A DNA stretch of 64,000 nucleotides from Rhodocytophaga aerolata (GCF_030503435.1 NZ_JAUKPO010000013.1:1-64000), one strand, 5' to 3'. Positions 44,958 to 53,622 are shown, counted from the stretch's first letter. The notes: a model not told the origin generated them from the sequence alone. Made by a program: numbers and translations.

Positions 44958-45326
44958 TTAGTCGTCCATTTGTTGCTGATCTGTTTCAGACTCCATAACA
45001 AAGTCGGGCAGCTTTTCTGAAGCTTTTCTCCGGATGGCTAATGGAGTTTTTATTTTGCCGTTTTTAGTTTTATCAGTTGCTAGAATTCTTCTGGCAGGGA
45101 TCATTACTTTTGGGGTGGTTAGCCCTTCTACCGGCTCGTGTACTGTAAGCACTTTCACTCCTCCTGGCTGCTGAATGTTTTTGGCAGCCGCAGCTTTATT
45201 CGGGTGTTTGTAATTATTTACAGAATACGTTGGGTCATTTCTCCAGATTTCATGTTCATGTTGCGCCTGTATATCAGAAAGCCCAAGGGTAGTTACAATA
45301 CATAAACTGGTAAATATCTTTCTCAT
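44958..45326 (-). CDS. Small exported protein, unrecognised
   Basis: I do not recognise this 122-residue protein. It has a signal peptide (about 1-21, cut near IQAQ) followed by a basic, low-complexity body. The segments are HEHEIWRNDPTYSVNNYKHP, then PARRILATDKTKNGKIKTP, and a Gln/Asp-rich C-terminus (DQQQMDD). No Cys, membrane helix or known motif is visible in the mature part, which is likely flexible. The clear signal peptide, terminator and AT-rich upstream region support a real gene. Confidence 0.75.
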   Translation of the reverse strand: MRKIFTSLCIVTTLGLSDIQAQHEHEIWRNDPTYSVNNYKHPNKAAAAKNIQQPGGVKVLTVHEPVEGLTTPKVMIPARRILATDKTKNGKIKTPLAIRRKASEKLPDFVMESETDQQQMDD

Positions 45327-45860
45327 AGCTCTTTCACATTTTATCTATGCAAACATAATATTAGAATTGTAATAAAAAAATGATATTCGTCAATTTTTAT
45401 TACCTTCTCATATTGATTAGTATAAATCGCTATTTTTTACGTAAATTCAATAGAGTATGTTTCCAATTTTTATGTTTTATATAAAAATTGCAGATCTATT
45501 CTGTAGTTTACTTAAGAAAAGAGCAAATTATGGAAAACGTATTTTGTAGCTTTTATATTAAAAAAATTATATAAACTGATGTTATCTGGAAGGTGATAGT
45601 TGAAAGAGCAAAGTAAAAAAAGAAGGGGGAATATTTGTTTACGGGCCTTTGACTAAAAGGGTTTTGCTGGGGCGTGGCTGGTTTTCATACTTGCTGCCCT
45701 TAATTTTTACCTCAATACTGAATTTTGATAAATTATACTGCAAAAAGGTTGAATACTCATTATTTGAAAATGAAAATTGCACCTGTGCTATCCTCTTTCT
45801 AAATGAAAACCTCTTCTGTGTTAGACTCACAGAAGAGGTTTTAACGGATGTAGCATTACC
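45327..45860. other. AT-rich gene-free stretch upstream of the small secreted-protein gene
   Basis: The first 270 bp are very AT-rich and probably hold the promoter of the secreted-protein gene. The second half has short open frames on both strands, but they overlap the thrC terminator or have no protein character. I call no gene here. Confidence 0.55.
45806..45842 (-). terminator. Terminator of the thr operon
   Basis: A perfect 15-bp stem (45806-45820 with 45828-45842) with a 7-nt loop lies 19 nt past the thrC stop and ends in T's on the minus strand. Confidence 0.88.
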
Positions 45861-47168
45861 TTACACTTGTTCTAAGAGGAAGGCTTTCAACTCCTCGAAA
45901 CTGGCAGCCATCGGTATTGATTTTTTTTCTCTACCTAGACAACTGGCAAGCTGGGAGGGCATCGGAGGGTCAATGTGCAGGGTGTCTTTCACTACTTCCC
46001 CAAATTTAGCCGGGTGGGCAGTGCCTAAAATAATACCTTGCACGGCTTGTGTATTTTGTTGCTGATACAGTTGAAAAGCTTTATACGCTACTGCTCCATG
46101 AGGATCAATAATATATTGGTACTGCTCAAAAATATCCTGCATTGTTTGCCTGGTTTCCTCATCCTTTAAACTAAAGCCAGTAATGTGTTGCTGCATTTTC
46201 TGAAGAGAATCACTAAACAAAGTCCGCATTCTGGCAAAATTACTTGGATCACCCACATCCATGGCATTCGAAATGGTAGCCACGGAAGGTTTGGGGCTAT
46301 ATGGGTTTCCATTCAGGTAAAGAGGCACGGTGTCGTTCGCATTGCTGGCCGCAATAAAATGATGTACAGGCAAACCCATTTGCTGGGCAAATAAACCGGC
46401 AGTCAGGTTGCCATAGTTGCCGCTAGGTACAGAAAATACTACCGGATCGCTGCTTTTGCGGCGGAGCTGGGCATATGCATAAAAATAATAAAAAGACTGT
46501 GGTAATAACCTGGCTATATTGATAGAGTTTGCAGAAGTCAGATATAATTTCTCCCGCAAGTGAGCATCAGAAAAAGCGGTTTTGACCAGCCGCTGACAAT
46601 CATCGAAGGTGCCGTCTACCTCCAGGGCTGTAATATTCTCGCCTAAGGTGCAAAACTGCATTTCCTGTACCTTACTTACTTTTCCGGATGGGTAGAGAAT
46701 AACCACATCAATTCCGGGAACTTTATAAAATCCCTGGGCTACTGCACTGCCAGTGTCGCCGGATGTAGCCACCAGAACATACACTTTTTTACCTACATCT
46801 TTTAGCAAGTGAGCCATTACCCTGGACATAAACCGGGCACCTACATCCTTAAAGGCAGCTGTTGGCCCGTGAAAGAGCTCCAGAATGTGTGTGTGTTCAT
46901 TAAGCTGTACCAGCGGAATATCAAAGTTTAAGGCTTCTTCAATAATCTGGGATATTTCTTCTTTTACCAGTTCATCGCCAATAAAGGGCAGGGCAACCTC
47001 TTTGGCAAGCTGGGGTAAACTCATGTCTGGCAGCCTCTTAAAAAAATCATCTGGCAAGGTTGGAATATGTTCGGGCATAAATAAGCCTTTATCTTTGGCA
47101 AGCCCTTCAATTACCGCTTTTTGAAAGGTGGTAGGAGGTGTAAGTAAGTTGGTACTGTAGTATTGCAT
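45861..47168 (-). CDS. thrC: Threonine synthase
   Basis: ThrC turns O-phosphohomoserine into threonine with pyridoxal phosphate. The 435-residue protein begins MQYYSTNLLTPPTTFQKAVIEGLAKDKGLF-like, the normal start. The PLP Lys is in LFHGPTAAFKDVGARF (near residue 111), with ATSGDTGSAVAQGF as the phosphate-binding loop and FSVPSGNYGNLTAG later. It is last in the thrA-thrB-thrC operon, 45 nt after thrB, and is followed by a strong terminator. Confidence 0.96.
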   Translation of the reverse strand: MQYYSTNLLTPPTTFQKAVIEGLAKDKGLFMPEHIPTLPDDFFKRLPDMSLPQLAKEVALPFIGDELVKEEISQIIEEALNFDIPLVQLNEHTHILELFHGPTAAFKDVGARFMSRVMAHLLKDVGKKVYVLVATSGDTGSAVAQGFYKVPGIDVVILYPSGKVSKVQEMQFCTLGENITALEVDGTFDDCQRLVKTAFSDAHLREKLYLTSANSINIARLLPQSFYYFYAYAQLRRKSSDPVVFSVPSGNYGNLTAGLFAQQMGLPVHHFIAASNANDTVPLYLNGNPYSPKPSVATISNAMDVGDPSNFARMRTLFSDSLQKMQQHITGFSLKDEETRQTMQDIFEQYQYIIDPHGAVAYKAFQLYQQQNTQAVQGIILGTAHPAKFGEVVKDTLHIDPPMPSQLASCLGREKKSIPMAASFEELKAFLLEQV

Positions 47169-47213
47169 AATAAGAAAAGTAGGTATATGGCGATGCTTGA
47201 AAAAAATGTTTTG

Positions 47214-48143
47214 TTATCCGGTAATTACCGGGCCTTTTTTGTTCACCCTGGACACATAAATATCACTATCAATATTCAGGGAGCTGCAAACTTTTTGCAT
47301 AGATTCGGCAATATGGGTGGCTTTATCAGATGAGGTACTGAAGGCAAATAAAGAAGGGCCAGAACCTGAAATATTGCAACCCAGGGCTCCGGCAGTCATG
47401 GCTGCTTCTTTCATATTTTCATAGCCTGGAATCAATACCGAACGGATAGGCTCGATAATAACATCCTGCAGAGAGCGGCCAATTAATCCATAATCTTCCA
47501 TAAATAATCCGGCAATAAGCCCGGCGGTATTTCCCCATTGGGTTATGGCATCCTGCAGCGTAATTTGTTTCCGGAGAACTTTCCGGGCATCTTCGGTTTT
47601 TAACTCAATCTGCGGATGAATAATGCTGCAATATAATTGTTCAGGGGTTGGCAGAGGCACAATATCCAGGGGGCGGTAGCTTCTGATCAGCACAAAACCA
47701 CCGAGTAGGGCAGGGGCTACATTATCTGCATGCGCAGACCCGCTGGCACACCGTTCCCCTTCCATAGCAAAAATTACCAGATCTTTGGTTGAAAGAGGCC
47801 TATCCAGCAATTCGTTGGCTCCAAAAACGGCTGCAGCAGAACTGGCGGCACTGCTTCCAATGCCACTGCCGGGTTTTACCTTTTTCAGAAAGGTAATTTC
47901 GAAGCCCTGTTTACTTTCTAGATGATTCAAAAAAGCCTGAAGAGCTACACCCGACGTATTTTTTTCAGGAGCCAAAGGCATTGAAGTAAAGCTACTCTGG
48001 TTTATGATTCGGATACCAGGTGTATTACTCCTTTTAATAATTATTTCATCGCCGGGTTTTTCTAAAGCAAAACCCAAAATATCAAAACCGGCAGCCACAT
48101 TGGCAACCGTAGCAGGAGCAAAAAGCTTTATTTCTTTTTCCAT
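47214..48143 (-). CDS. thrB: Homoserine kinase
   Basis: ThrB phosphorylates homoserine with ATP. The 309-residue GHMP kinase has APATVANVAAGFDILGFAL at the N-terminus and the ATP-binding loop VKPGSGIGSSAASSAAAVFG (near residues 87-106). SGSAHADNVAPALLGG and the C-terminal GCNISGSGPSLFAF complete the fold. It lies between thrA (69 nt upstream) and thrC (45 nt downstream). Confidence 0.96.
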   Translation of the reverse strand: MEKEIKLFAPATVANVAAGFDILGFALEKPGDEIIIKRSNTPGIRIINQSSFTSMPLAPEKNTSGVALQAFLNHLESKQGFEITFLKKVKPGSGIGSSAASSAAAVFGANELLDRPLSTKDLVIFAMEGERCASGSAHADNVAPALLGGFVLIRSYRPLDIVPLPTPEQLYCSIIHPQIELKTEDARKVLRKQITLQDAITQWGNTAGLIAGLFMEDYGLIGRSLQDVIIEPIRSVLIPGYENMKEAAMTAGALGCNISGSGPSLFAFSTSSDKATHIAESMQKVCSSLNIDSDIYVSRVNKKGPVITG

Positions 48144-48212
48144 GGGAACAGATGGCTTATTTATTGTTAACTCCCTGCCTTTCCACTAGGGTGGCAGGGA
48201 TTCAGTAAGTGA

Positions 48213-50660
48213 TTAAAAATCAGCAATACGGATAATATCGGCAAATACCCCGGCTGCCGTTACCGCAGCACCGGCACCAGCACCTTTCACAATTAACGGG
48301 CGGGCTTTATACCTTTCCGTCGTAAATAATACCATATTATCATTACCTTCTACCTGATAAAACGGATGACTCTGATCTACTGTCCGTAAACCTGTTTTAG
48401 CTGTGTTATTTTCATAGACGGCTACATAGCGTTGTCTTCTGCCTTCGCTTTCTGTTTTCCGGCGGATGTTCTCAAAGTATTCATCATATCTGGGCAATAT
48501 CTGGAAAAATTCTTCCACGGAAGTAGCTTTCCGGCAGTCGTCCGGGAGAAAATTTTCAGAAACCACATCCGAAAATTCTAAATTGGCTCCTGCCTCGCGT
48601 GATAAAATGAGTATTTTTCTGGCTACATCCACACCGTTCATATCTATTCTGGGATCGGGCTCGGAATAGCCGAGTTCCTGCGCCTGTTTAACTACACTGC
48701 TAAACGAAACACCTGCCTTGTGTTCATTGAACAAGAAATTTAACGTACCAGATAAAATAGCTTCGATACGGATAATTTTATCGCCGCTCTGGGTTAAGTC
48801 ATTTAATGTTTTGATAACAGGTAACCCTGCGCCAACATTAGTTTCATACAGAAACTTTACTCCTCTGCGGCTGGCTAATTGTTTAAGGTGGCGGTACGTA
48901 TCATAAGGGCCGGAACAAGCAACTTTGTTGGGGGTAACAATGGAAATACCGTGTTTTAGAGCTGCCTCATACAATTCTACAATTTCAGCACTGGCTGTGC
49001 AGTCTACTAGAATACTGTTGCGAAGGTTTAATTCGTGCATCTTTTTGGCAAAGATTGCCCGCTCCATAGGTTCATTCGATGATTCCAGGGCTTTTTTCCA
49101 TTCGGAAAGGTGAATGCCTTCTTCTTCAAAAAACATCTTCCTGCGGTTAGCCACGCCTGCCACACGGATTTCTACGGAGTGGTTGGTAAGCAGATAGTCT
49201 GCCTGGCTTTGCAATTGTTCCAACAAGGTGCTACCTACCAGGCCAGTGCCGATCAGAAAAATATTTAGCACTTTGGTTCCGGAAAGAAAAAAAGCTTCAT
49301 GAATCACGTTTAAGGCTTTCCTGCTGTCTGTCTGGCTAATGACGAAAGAGATGTTATTTTCGGAGGAACCTTGTGCAATCGCCCGCACATTGATGCCATT
49401 TTTACCTAGGGCAGAAAAAAGCCTACCGGATATATTTGGGGTGTTTCGCATATTCTCACCAACAATAGCCAACACACTCTGGCCTTCTTCCACTACTACC
49501 GGTTCTACCTGGCCTGCTTGTAGTTCCCGGCTGAATTCTTCTTCTATCAGTTGTTTGGCTGCCGGTGCATCTACTGGAGCAATAGCCACTGTAATGGAAT
49601 GTTCAGAGGAGGCTTGCGTAATTAATATCACATTAATTCTTTTTCGGGCCAACGCGCTGAACAAGCGCATAGCAAATCCGGAGACACCTACCATGCCGCT
49701 TCCGTTAAGTGTAACCAGGGCTACAGAATCAATAGACGATATACCTTTAATGGCTAAGTTGCTATGTCCGGTTTGCTCGGTTATCAGGGTTCCCGGGGCA
49801 GATGGATTAAAGGTGTTTTTAATCTTCAGCGGAATATTTTTTGCCAGCACTGGCTGCACAGAAGGCGGATATAATACCTTCGCACCAAAGTGGGATAACT
49901 CCAGGGCTTCTTTGTAGGAGAGCTGTTCTAAGGTAAACGTCTTTTTTACTTTTCTGGGGTCAGCCGTCATCATGCCATCTACATCGGTCCATATTTCGAG
50001 AAGGGAAGCATTAATCGCAGCTGCAATAATAGCAGCCGTATAATCGGAGCCGCCGCGGCCCAGGGTAGTAGTTTCATTGAGTTCAGTGGCGCCAATAAAT
50101 CCTGGAAATATCAGAAGGTTTGCGCTTCCGTTGAAATGGTCGGCGATGCGCTTGTAGGTTACCTCGAAATTGACAGCGGCATTTCCGAAGTTATTGTCTG
50201 TGAGGATCAACTTCCGGCAATCGGCTAGTTCGGCTGGCAAGCCTAAGGTTTTAAAATATTCGGTAATAATAGAGGAGTTGAGCCGTTCTCCAAAGCTCAT
50301 CACAAAATCGCGGCTCTTGGGGGTGAGTTCCTTGAGCAGGAAAAGTCCCTGTAATACATCTTCCAGTTCGTTGAGCAATACTTTAACATCTGCCAGCACA
50401 TAGCTCTGGTTATGCACCGGAAGCAACTCACTAACGGCACTCATATGCCTTTTTTCTATTTCTTTAAAGCTCTGAATATAGGTATCGTTTCCCTGGCTGG
50501 CAAGCATGGCTACATTTGCCAGCTGATCGGTAACTCCCGACATGGCTGAAAAAACCAGGGCAACAGGTTCTTGCGCAAGGGCGTCCTTTACAATAGAACC
50601 TACCTTGCGGATCATTTCGGGAGATTTTACAGAAGTGCCTCCAAATTTTAAGACTTTCAT
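48213..50660 (-). CDS. thrA: Bifunctional aspartate kinase / homoserine dehydrogenase I
   Basis: The 815-residue fusion carries out the first and third steps of the threonine branch. The aspartokinase part (1-295) has MKVLKFGGTSVKS at the start, FGERLNSSI, and GRGGSDYTAAIIAAAI. Two ACT-type regulatory segments follow (about 310-450; VALVTLNGSGMVGVSGF and SVLAIVGENMRNTPNI). The dehydrogenase part (about 465-815) begins IFLIGTGLVGSTLLEQL and has PNKVACSGPY and the signature region ARKILILSREAG after GYSEPDPRIDMNG. Domain order matches E. coli ThrA. It is the first structural gene of the operon and follows a leader with an Ile/Thr-rich peptide. Confidence 0.97.
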   Translation of the reverse strand: MKVLKFGGTSVKSPEMIRKVGSIVKDALAQEPVALVFSAMSGVTDQLANVAMLASQGNDTYIQSFKEIEKRHMSAVSELLPVHNQSYVLADVKVLLNELEDVLQGLFLLKELTPKSRDFVMSFGERLNSSIITEYFKTLGLPAELADCRKLILTDNNFGNAAVNFEVTYKRIADHFNGSANLLIFPGFIGATELNETTTLGRGGSDYTAAIIAAAINASLLEIWTDVDGMMTADPRKVKKTFTLEQLSYKEALELSHFGAKVLYPPSVQPVLAKNIPLKIKNTFNPSAPGTLITEQTGHSNLAIKGISSIDSVALVTLNGSGMVGVSGFAMRLFSALARKRINVILITQASSEHSITVAIAPVDAPAAKQLIEEEFSRELQAGQVEPVVVEEGQSVLAIVGENMRNTPNISGRLFSALGKNGINVRAIAQGSSENNISFVISQTDSRKALNVIHEAFFLSGTKVLNIFLIGTGLVGSTLLEQLQSQADYLLTNHSVEIRVAGVANRRKMFFEEEGIHLSEWKKALESSNEPMERAIFAKKMHELNLRNSILVDCTASAEIVELYEAALKHGISIVTPNKVACSGPYDTYRHLKQLASRRGVKFLYETNVGAGLPVIKTLNDLTQSGDKIIRIEAILSGTLNFLFNEHKAGVSFSSVVKQAQELGYSEPDPRIDMNGVDVARKILILSREAGANLEFSDVVSENFLPDDCRKATSVEEFFQILPRYDEYFENIRRKTESEGRRQRYVAVYENNTAKTGLRTVDQSHPFYQVEGNDNMVLFTTERYKARPLIVKGAGAGAAVTAAGVFADIIRIADF

Positions 50661-50726
50661 GGGAGAGTTAAGGTATTAGATGAATGGTATGCCTGAATAC
50701 AAAAATAGACTAGTTTATGAATGAAA

Positions 50727-50748
50727 AAGCAAAAGCCTGGTTTTACTT
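50727..50748 (-). terminator. Candidate attenuator terminator upstream of thrA
   Basis: On the minus strand AAGTAAAA (50741-50748) pairs with TTTTGCTT (50727-50734) around the loop CCAGGC, an 8-bp stem with one G-U pair. More T's follow. It lies between the leader peptide stop (50794) and the thrA start (50660), where an attenuator is expected. The stem is AT-rich and weak on its own, so the exact terminator structure is uncertain. Confidence 0.4.
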
Positions 50749-50786
50749 AATGCGGGACAGTTCCCAGATGACGATATGTGTGCAGC

Positions 50787-50804
50787 CAACCCCCTAAAGG
50801 GTTG
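50787..50804 (-). promoter_or_regulatory. Pause/attenuation hairpin overlapping the leader peptide stop codon
   Basis: CAACCC and GGGTTG form a 6-bp stem around the leader stop codon. The sequence reads CAACCC-CCTAAA-GGGTTG on the plus strand. An outer GCAGC/GCTGC pairing can extend it, leaving the run of Ile/Thr codons in the 20-nt left bulge. A ribosome stalled on those codons would prevent this stem from forming, as in classic attenuators. Confidence 0.5.
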
Positions 50805-50937
50805 TAATAATGGTGATAATAATAGCTGCCGTGCCAATGGAGCTACGATTGGAGATGGTATAAATGCAGGACGATGCTCTTTTTACGGAAGGGCAAATTG
50901 TATAAGAAAAAATATCGAATACCGGCCTTTTAAACAT
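50794..50937 (-). CDS. thrL: thr operon leader peptide (Ile/Thr-rich)
   Basis: A 47-residue open frame starts with ATG at 50937 and ends with TAG at 50794-50796, 133 nt before thrA. Its last residues are TAAIIITIITTL. Eight codons in a row are Ile or Thr (ATT ATT ATC ACC ATT ATT, then ACA ACC). In E. coli the thrABC operon is controlled by ThrL, also rich in Thr and Ile codons, because Ile is made from Thr. Such a run upstream of thrA by chance is very unlikely. The first 30 residues look random, so translation could begin at a later non-ATG codon. A hairpin overlaps the stop codon and a weak terminator-like stem follows. Confidence 0.78.
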   Translation of the reverse strand: MFKRPVFDIFSYTICPSVKRASSCIYTISNRSSIGTAAIIITIITTL

Positions 50938-51029
50938 AGGAGTGCAACTTTACAAATTGTATTTTATAAATCAAATTTATTTTGATAGATAATTTTATGC
51001 TCTTATCTCTTTTCAAGAGAAAGTTGGGT

Positions 51030-51935
51030 TTATTTTACAATGTTCATCTGGCTAAATAATTTATCCAGGTATTCTTCGTCTTCGGAATCTTGTACAAACG
51101 GACCTTTGTATCCTTTTTCTTTGGCGATAGCAGCCACCCGGCCTTGCCCATTTAATAATACATCCGGGATGTGTGAGGCTATGGGGTCCTGATAAGCTTC
51201 TGTAGGGGAAATTATTTTCCAACCTTGGTTACGGATATGCTTCACCAGATCGTCTATAAACAAAGCCGCCAGGTCGTTTTCATGCAGTAATAACACATGC
51301 CTGGGTGACCTTTCTAAATTTTGAATAGCCATGCGATGGTAAAACTGAATACTTTCCCAGATATGCGTAATGTACATAGTTTTTAAAGCCGTATAATCCA
51401 GTTTTTTCTTTTGCGCTAACGCCTGTTGAAACAAGGAATTAATGTACCAGTCATAATTATCTACCGTTACGTAGCCATTGGTGTATCCCAGGGCAGATAA
51501 GGCCTGGCGAAGAGAATCCCGTGTAGGAATGGTCCGTCCTTCATCCAGAAAAGGAAAACGGAACCACGGCCGGAAGTTGGGCATAGTTTCTAACAGCTGA
51601 TGTGCCTGCTGAATGTCTTGAATGTAGGCTTGTGTGCCCAGTACTTTAATTCCCCGGTGGGTATGGGTATGGTTGGCAAGTAAGTGCCCGGCTTTGGCAT
51701 AGGCAAGTAAACGTTGTTTTTTTTCATCACTATCTATATGGCTGGTAGTTGAGAAAAAGGCCACCTCAGCAATGTTAAGTTTTTTTAATTTCTTGATTAA
51801 TACATCAGTCCTTTCGCTGCCTGAGTAATGGTTGCCATCGCCTAACGGTGCATCATCAAAGGTGATGGCAATTTCCTGAGAGTGAGCAAAAAAATAAATG
51901 GTACAAAACAGCAAAGTAAAAAGAGATAGCTTCAT
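51030..51935 (-). CDS. Exported polysaccharide deacetylase family protein
   Basis: The 301-residue protein has a signal peptide (about 1-20, cut near FAHSQ) and a NodB-type deacetylase domain. TFDDAPLG carries the catalytic Asp pair. HTHTHRG is the zinc-binding motif, and RFPFLDEGRT is the third family motif. These enzymes remove acetyl groups from chitin, peptidoglycan or poly-GlcNAc. I chose the ATG at 51935 over 51956 because it puts the signal peptide at the N-terminus. It faces away from the 52071 gene, and three TGTTAA repeats lie in the gap. Confidence 0.88.
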   Translation of the reverse strand: MKLSLFTLLFCTIYFFAHSQEIAITFDDAPLGDGNHYSGSERTDVLIKKLKKLNIAEVAFFSTTSHIDSDEKKQRLLAYAKAGHLLANHTHTHRGIKVLGTQAYIQDIQQAHQLLETMPNFRPWFRFPFLDEGRTIPTRDSLRQALSALGYTNGYVTVDNYDWYINSLFQQALAQKKKLDYTALKTMYITHIWESIQFYHRMAIQNLERSPRHVLLLHENDLAALFIDDLVKHIRNQGWKIISPTEAYQDPIASHIPDVLLNGQGRVAAIAKEKGYKGPFVQDSEDEEYLDKLFSQMNIVK

Positions 51936-52020
51936 AGCAAGATAATATTGGTACAATTTTTATGTAATAAATAGAGAGAAAAGAAGTTTTTTTATAACAA
52001 TAAAAATTTTTATTTCGTAA

Positions 52021-52048
52021 TGTTAAGAAAATGTTAAATTATTGTTAA
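52021..52048. promoter_or_regulatory. Three TGTTAA repeats at exact 11-bp spacing (PhoB/OmpR-type box)
   Basis: TGTTAA occurs at 52021-52026, 52032-52037 and 52043-52048, so the period is exactly 11 bp. Read on the other strand it is TTAACA-N5 repeated, the arrangement of the B. subtilis PhoP box. On the plus strand it has the spacing of the E. coli PhoB box. A TATATTTA element (52057-52064) starts 8 bp after the last repeat and fits a -7 box for the 52071 gene. The same array also lies upstream of the divergent deacetylase gene. The regulator identity is inferred. Confidence 0.55.
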
Positions 52049-52070
52049 TTTTTTAGTATATTTATCTTCT

Positions 52071-52421
52071 ATGAAAATACAATCAGCGATACAATCATCA
52101 CCTGATACTATGCAAAGCGTTACTGTTAAAATATTGAGAATAGCTCTGGTGGTTTTTATTTTAGTGACCATTGGAATGAAACTCATGGATTACCAATCGT
52201 TATTGCCGCTTATTTTCCTGGCGGTGATTATGACTATTGGCACAATATTAATGATTTTGCATATGGCTACAACCGGAAAAGTAAAAGCTAAAGGCGCAAA
52301 AAGAAGAAGAAAGCATTTGCTGCCCTTTATCTATGACCGGAAAAAAATACACCGGTCAGAATCGATCAACAGAGCCATCCGGTCTACAAAGCCCAGAACA
52401 AACACACGGATAGACGAATAG
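52071..52421 (+). CDS. Small two-helix membrane protein with basic C-terminus
   Basis: I do not recognise the family. The 116-residue protein has two adjacent membrane helices (about 18-38, ILRIALVVFILVTIGM, and 45-66, LLPLIFLAVIMTIGTILMIL). A strongly basic tail follows (KGAKRRRKHLL, DRKKIHR) and the C-terminus is RIDE. The tail should face the cytoplasm, giving an N-in/C-in hairpin. The tandem TGTTAA box just upstream and the strong terminator just downstream support a real, regulated gene. Confidence 0.75.
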   Translation: MKIQSAIQSSPDTMQSVTVKILRIALVVFILVTIGMKLMDYQSLLPLIFLAVIMTIGTILMILHMATTGKVKAKGAKRRRKHLLPFIYDRKKIHRSESINRAIRSTKPRTNTRIDE

Positions 52422-52440
52422 TATAAAAAGATATAAGTTT

Positions 52441-52472
52441 AGGCTGCTCTGCATTGCAGAGCAGCCTTTTTA
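52441..52472 (+). terminator. Strong intrinsic terminator after the two-helix protein gene
   Basis: A perfect 12-bp GC-rich stem (52441-52452 with 52456-52467) with loop ATT is followed by TTTTT. It lies 20 nt past the stop codon. Confidence 0.93.
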
Positions 52473-52537
52473 TTTAGTAATTGCCAGATTTTTGTTAAAC
52501 AAAAGGGCAGAGGCAGGTTAAACTTAGACAGCCTTAC

Positions 52538-53533
52538 TTATTCAGCCACCCCTCTGATGCGGCTAGCTAATGTTGCCAGGCCGGAACGGACATTACTGGT
52601 AGCCCTGTTGGCAGCAATCATTCCAGTTTTTACGGTATTGGAACCAGCTTTTCTGGTAGCTTTCACAATGGATGAAACTACCTGACCTGAGCTTTGCATG
52701 ACAATGGATTTTAGCATAACAGACGCTTCTTTGAAAGCGGCCCGCCGGGCTTGCCTCATTTGGAAGGTTTCCGTCGTACCGCAATACCGTTTAGTTACCA
52801 CGCCTACCCGCAAAGTCAGGAAAGCATTAATGGTCCCTTCCAGCAAAGAATCCATAATAACATTGGTGATAGAACTAACAAAGGGTACCGATTTTAAGGC
52901 TGAATTTTGAAGAATAGTGCCAAATACAGGTTCCAGCTGTTCAGAAAAATCCAGGTCTTCAATCTGGGCAGCCAGAAAAGTGGTAGCTCCCACATTGGCA
53001 TACAAAGCGACAATGTCCTTGGGAGCCGGCCGCTGGTAATAAATATGCGCCAGATCCCAGATCATTTTTGATTGGGTGATAAACACCGTTAGGGCATCTA
53101 GTTTTCCGTTTTGTGAGATAGACGTAGTCAAAAACACACTTTTGGCTGTGTTCTGGATAACGGTATCAGCCTTTATACTTAACAGATCCAGAGCCCGCTG
53201 TATGTCCGCTTCTTTGCTAAAATCAAAGTTTCCTTCCCGAAGCAGCGGGTTTTTGGATAAGCGTTTACCTAGTTTCTCCAGATACAACGGCTTCTCTGCT
53301 TCATTTGCCGGAGGCGTAATGGGTTTGGGTAAACGCAAATACAAAAGGACCGGCAGAATAAATAAGGCCAGAAAAAGTAAGGTCAGACTGGCCAGTACGG
53401 CTTTTCCGAGCAACGGATTAAACGCACTGGTATAAGTATACACCTGCATCAGTTGATTGAATACAAACAGCACAAAAGCGGTTAGTACAAGCACACTGAT
53501 GGTGATAAACAAAAATTTTAGTTGGTGGCGCAT
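52538..53533 (-). CDS. DUF697 (YcjF-like) membrane protein
   Basis: The 331-residue protein has two membrane helices at the N-terminus (about 7-27 and 45-68). Its DUF697 core is around 130-250, with AKSVFLTTSISQNGKLDAL, MIWDLAHIYYQRPAP and DIVALYANVGATTFLAAQI. The C-terminal 60 residues are basic and Ser/Ala-rich. Family members occur across bacteria, sometimes next to GTPases, but their function is unknown. No GTPase gene lies beside it. It is probably monocistronic. Confidence 0.85.
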   Translation of the reverse strand: MRHQLKFLFITISVLVLTAFVLFVFNQLMQVYTYTSAFNPLLGKAVLASLTLLFLALFILPVLLYLRLPKPITPPANEAEKPLYLEKLGKRLSKNPLLREGNFDFSKEADIQRALDLLSIKADTVIQNTAKSVFLTTSISQNGKLDALTVFITQSKMIWDLAHIYYQRPAPKDIVALYANVGATTFLAAQIEDLDFSEQLEPVFGTILQNSALKSVPFVSSITNVIMDSLLEGTINAFLTLRVGVVTKRYCGTTETFQMRQARRAAFKEASVMLKSIVMQSSGQVVSSIVKATRKAGSNTVKTGMIAANRATSNVRSGLATLASRIRGVAE

Positions 53534-53622
53534 GTAATAAATAATATATACGTATACATCCTATACTTATTACTGCTCAATAAAGTTCTTCTACGGCAGG
53601 TATTTACCGATAGAAAGAATAC

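Noticed and set aside
45639-45830. 63-codon minus-strand frame downstream of thrC
   Set aside because: Its start lies inside the thrC terminator hairpin and the translated protein has no domain-like pattern.
45649-46065. 138-codon plus-strand frame
   Set aside because: Its second half is antisense to thrC and the first half is intergenic sequence with low-complexity translation.
49339-49917. 192-codon plus-strand frame
   Set aside because: It is entirely antisense to thrA, whose motifs are unmistakable, so it is a shadow frame.
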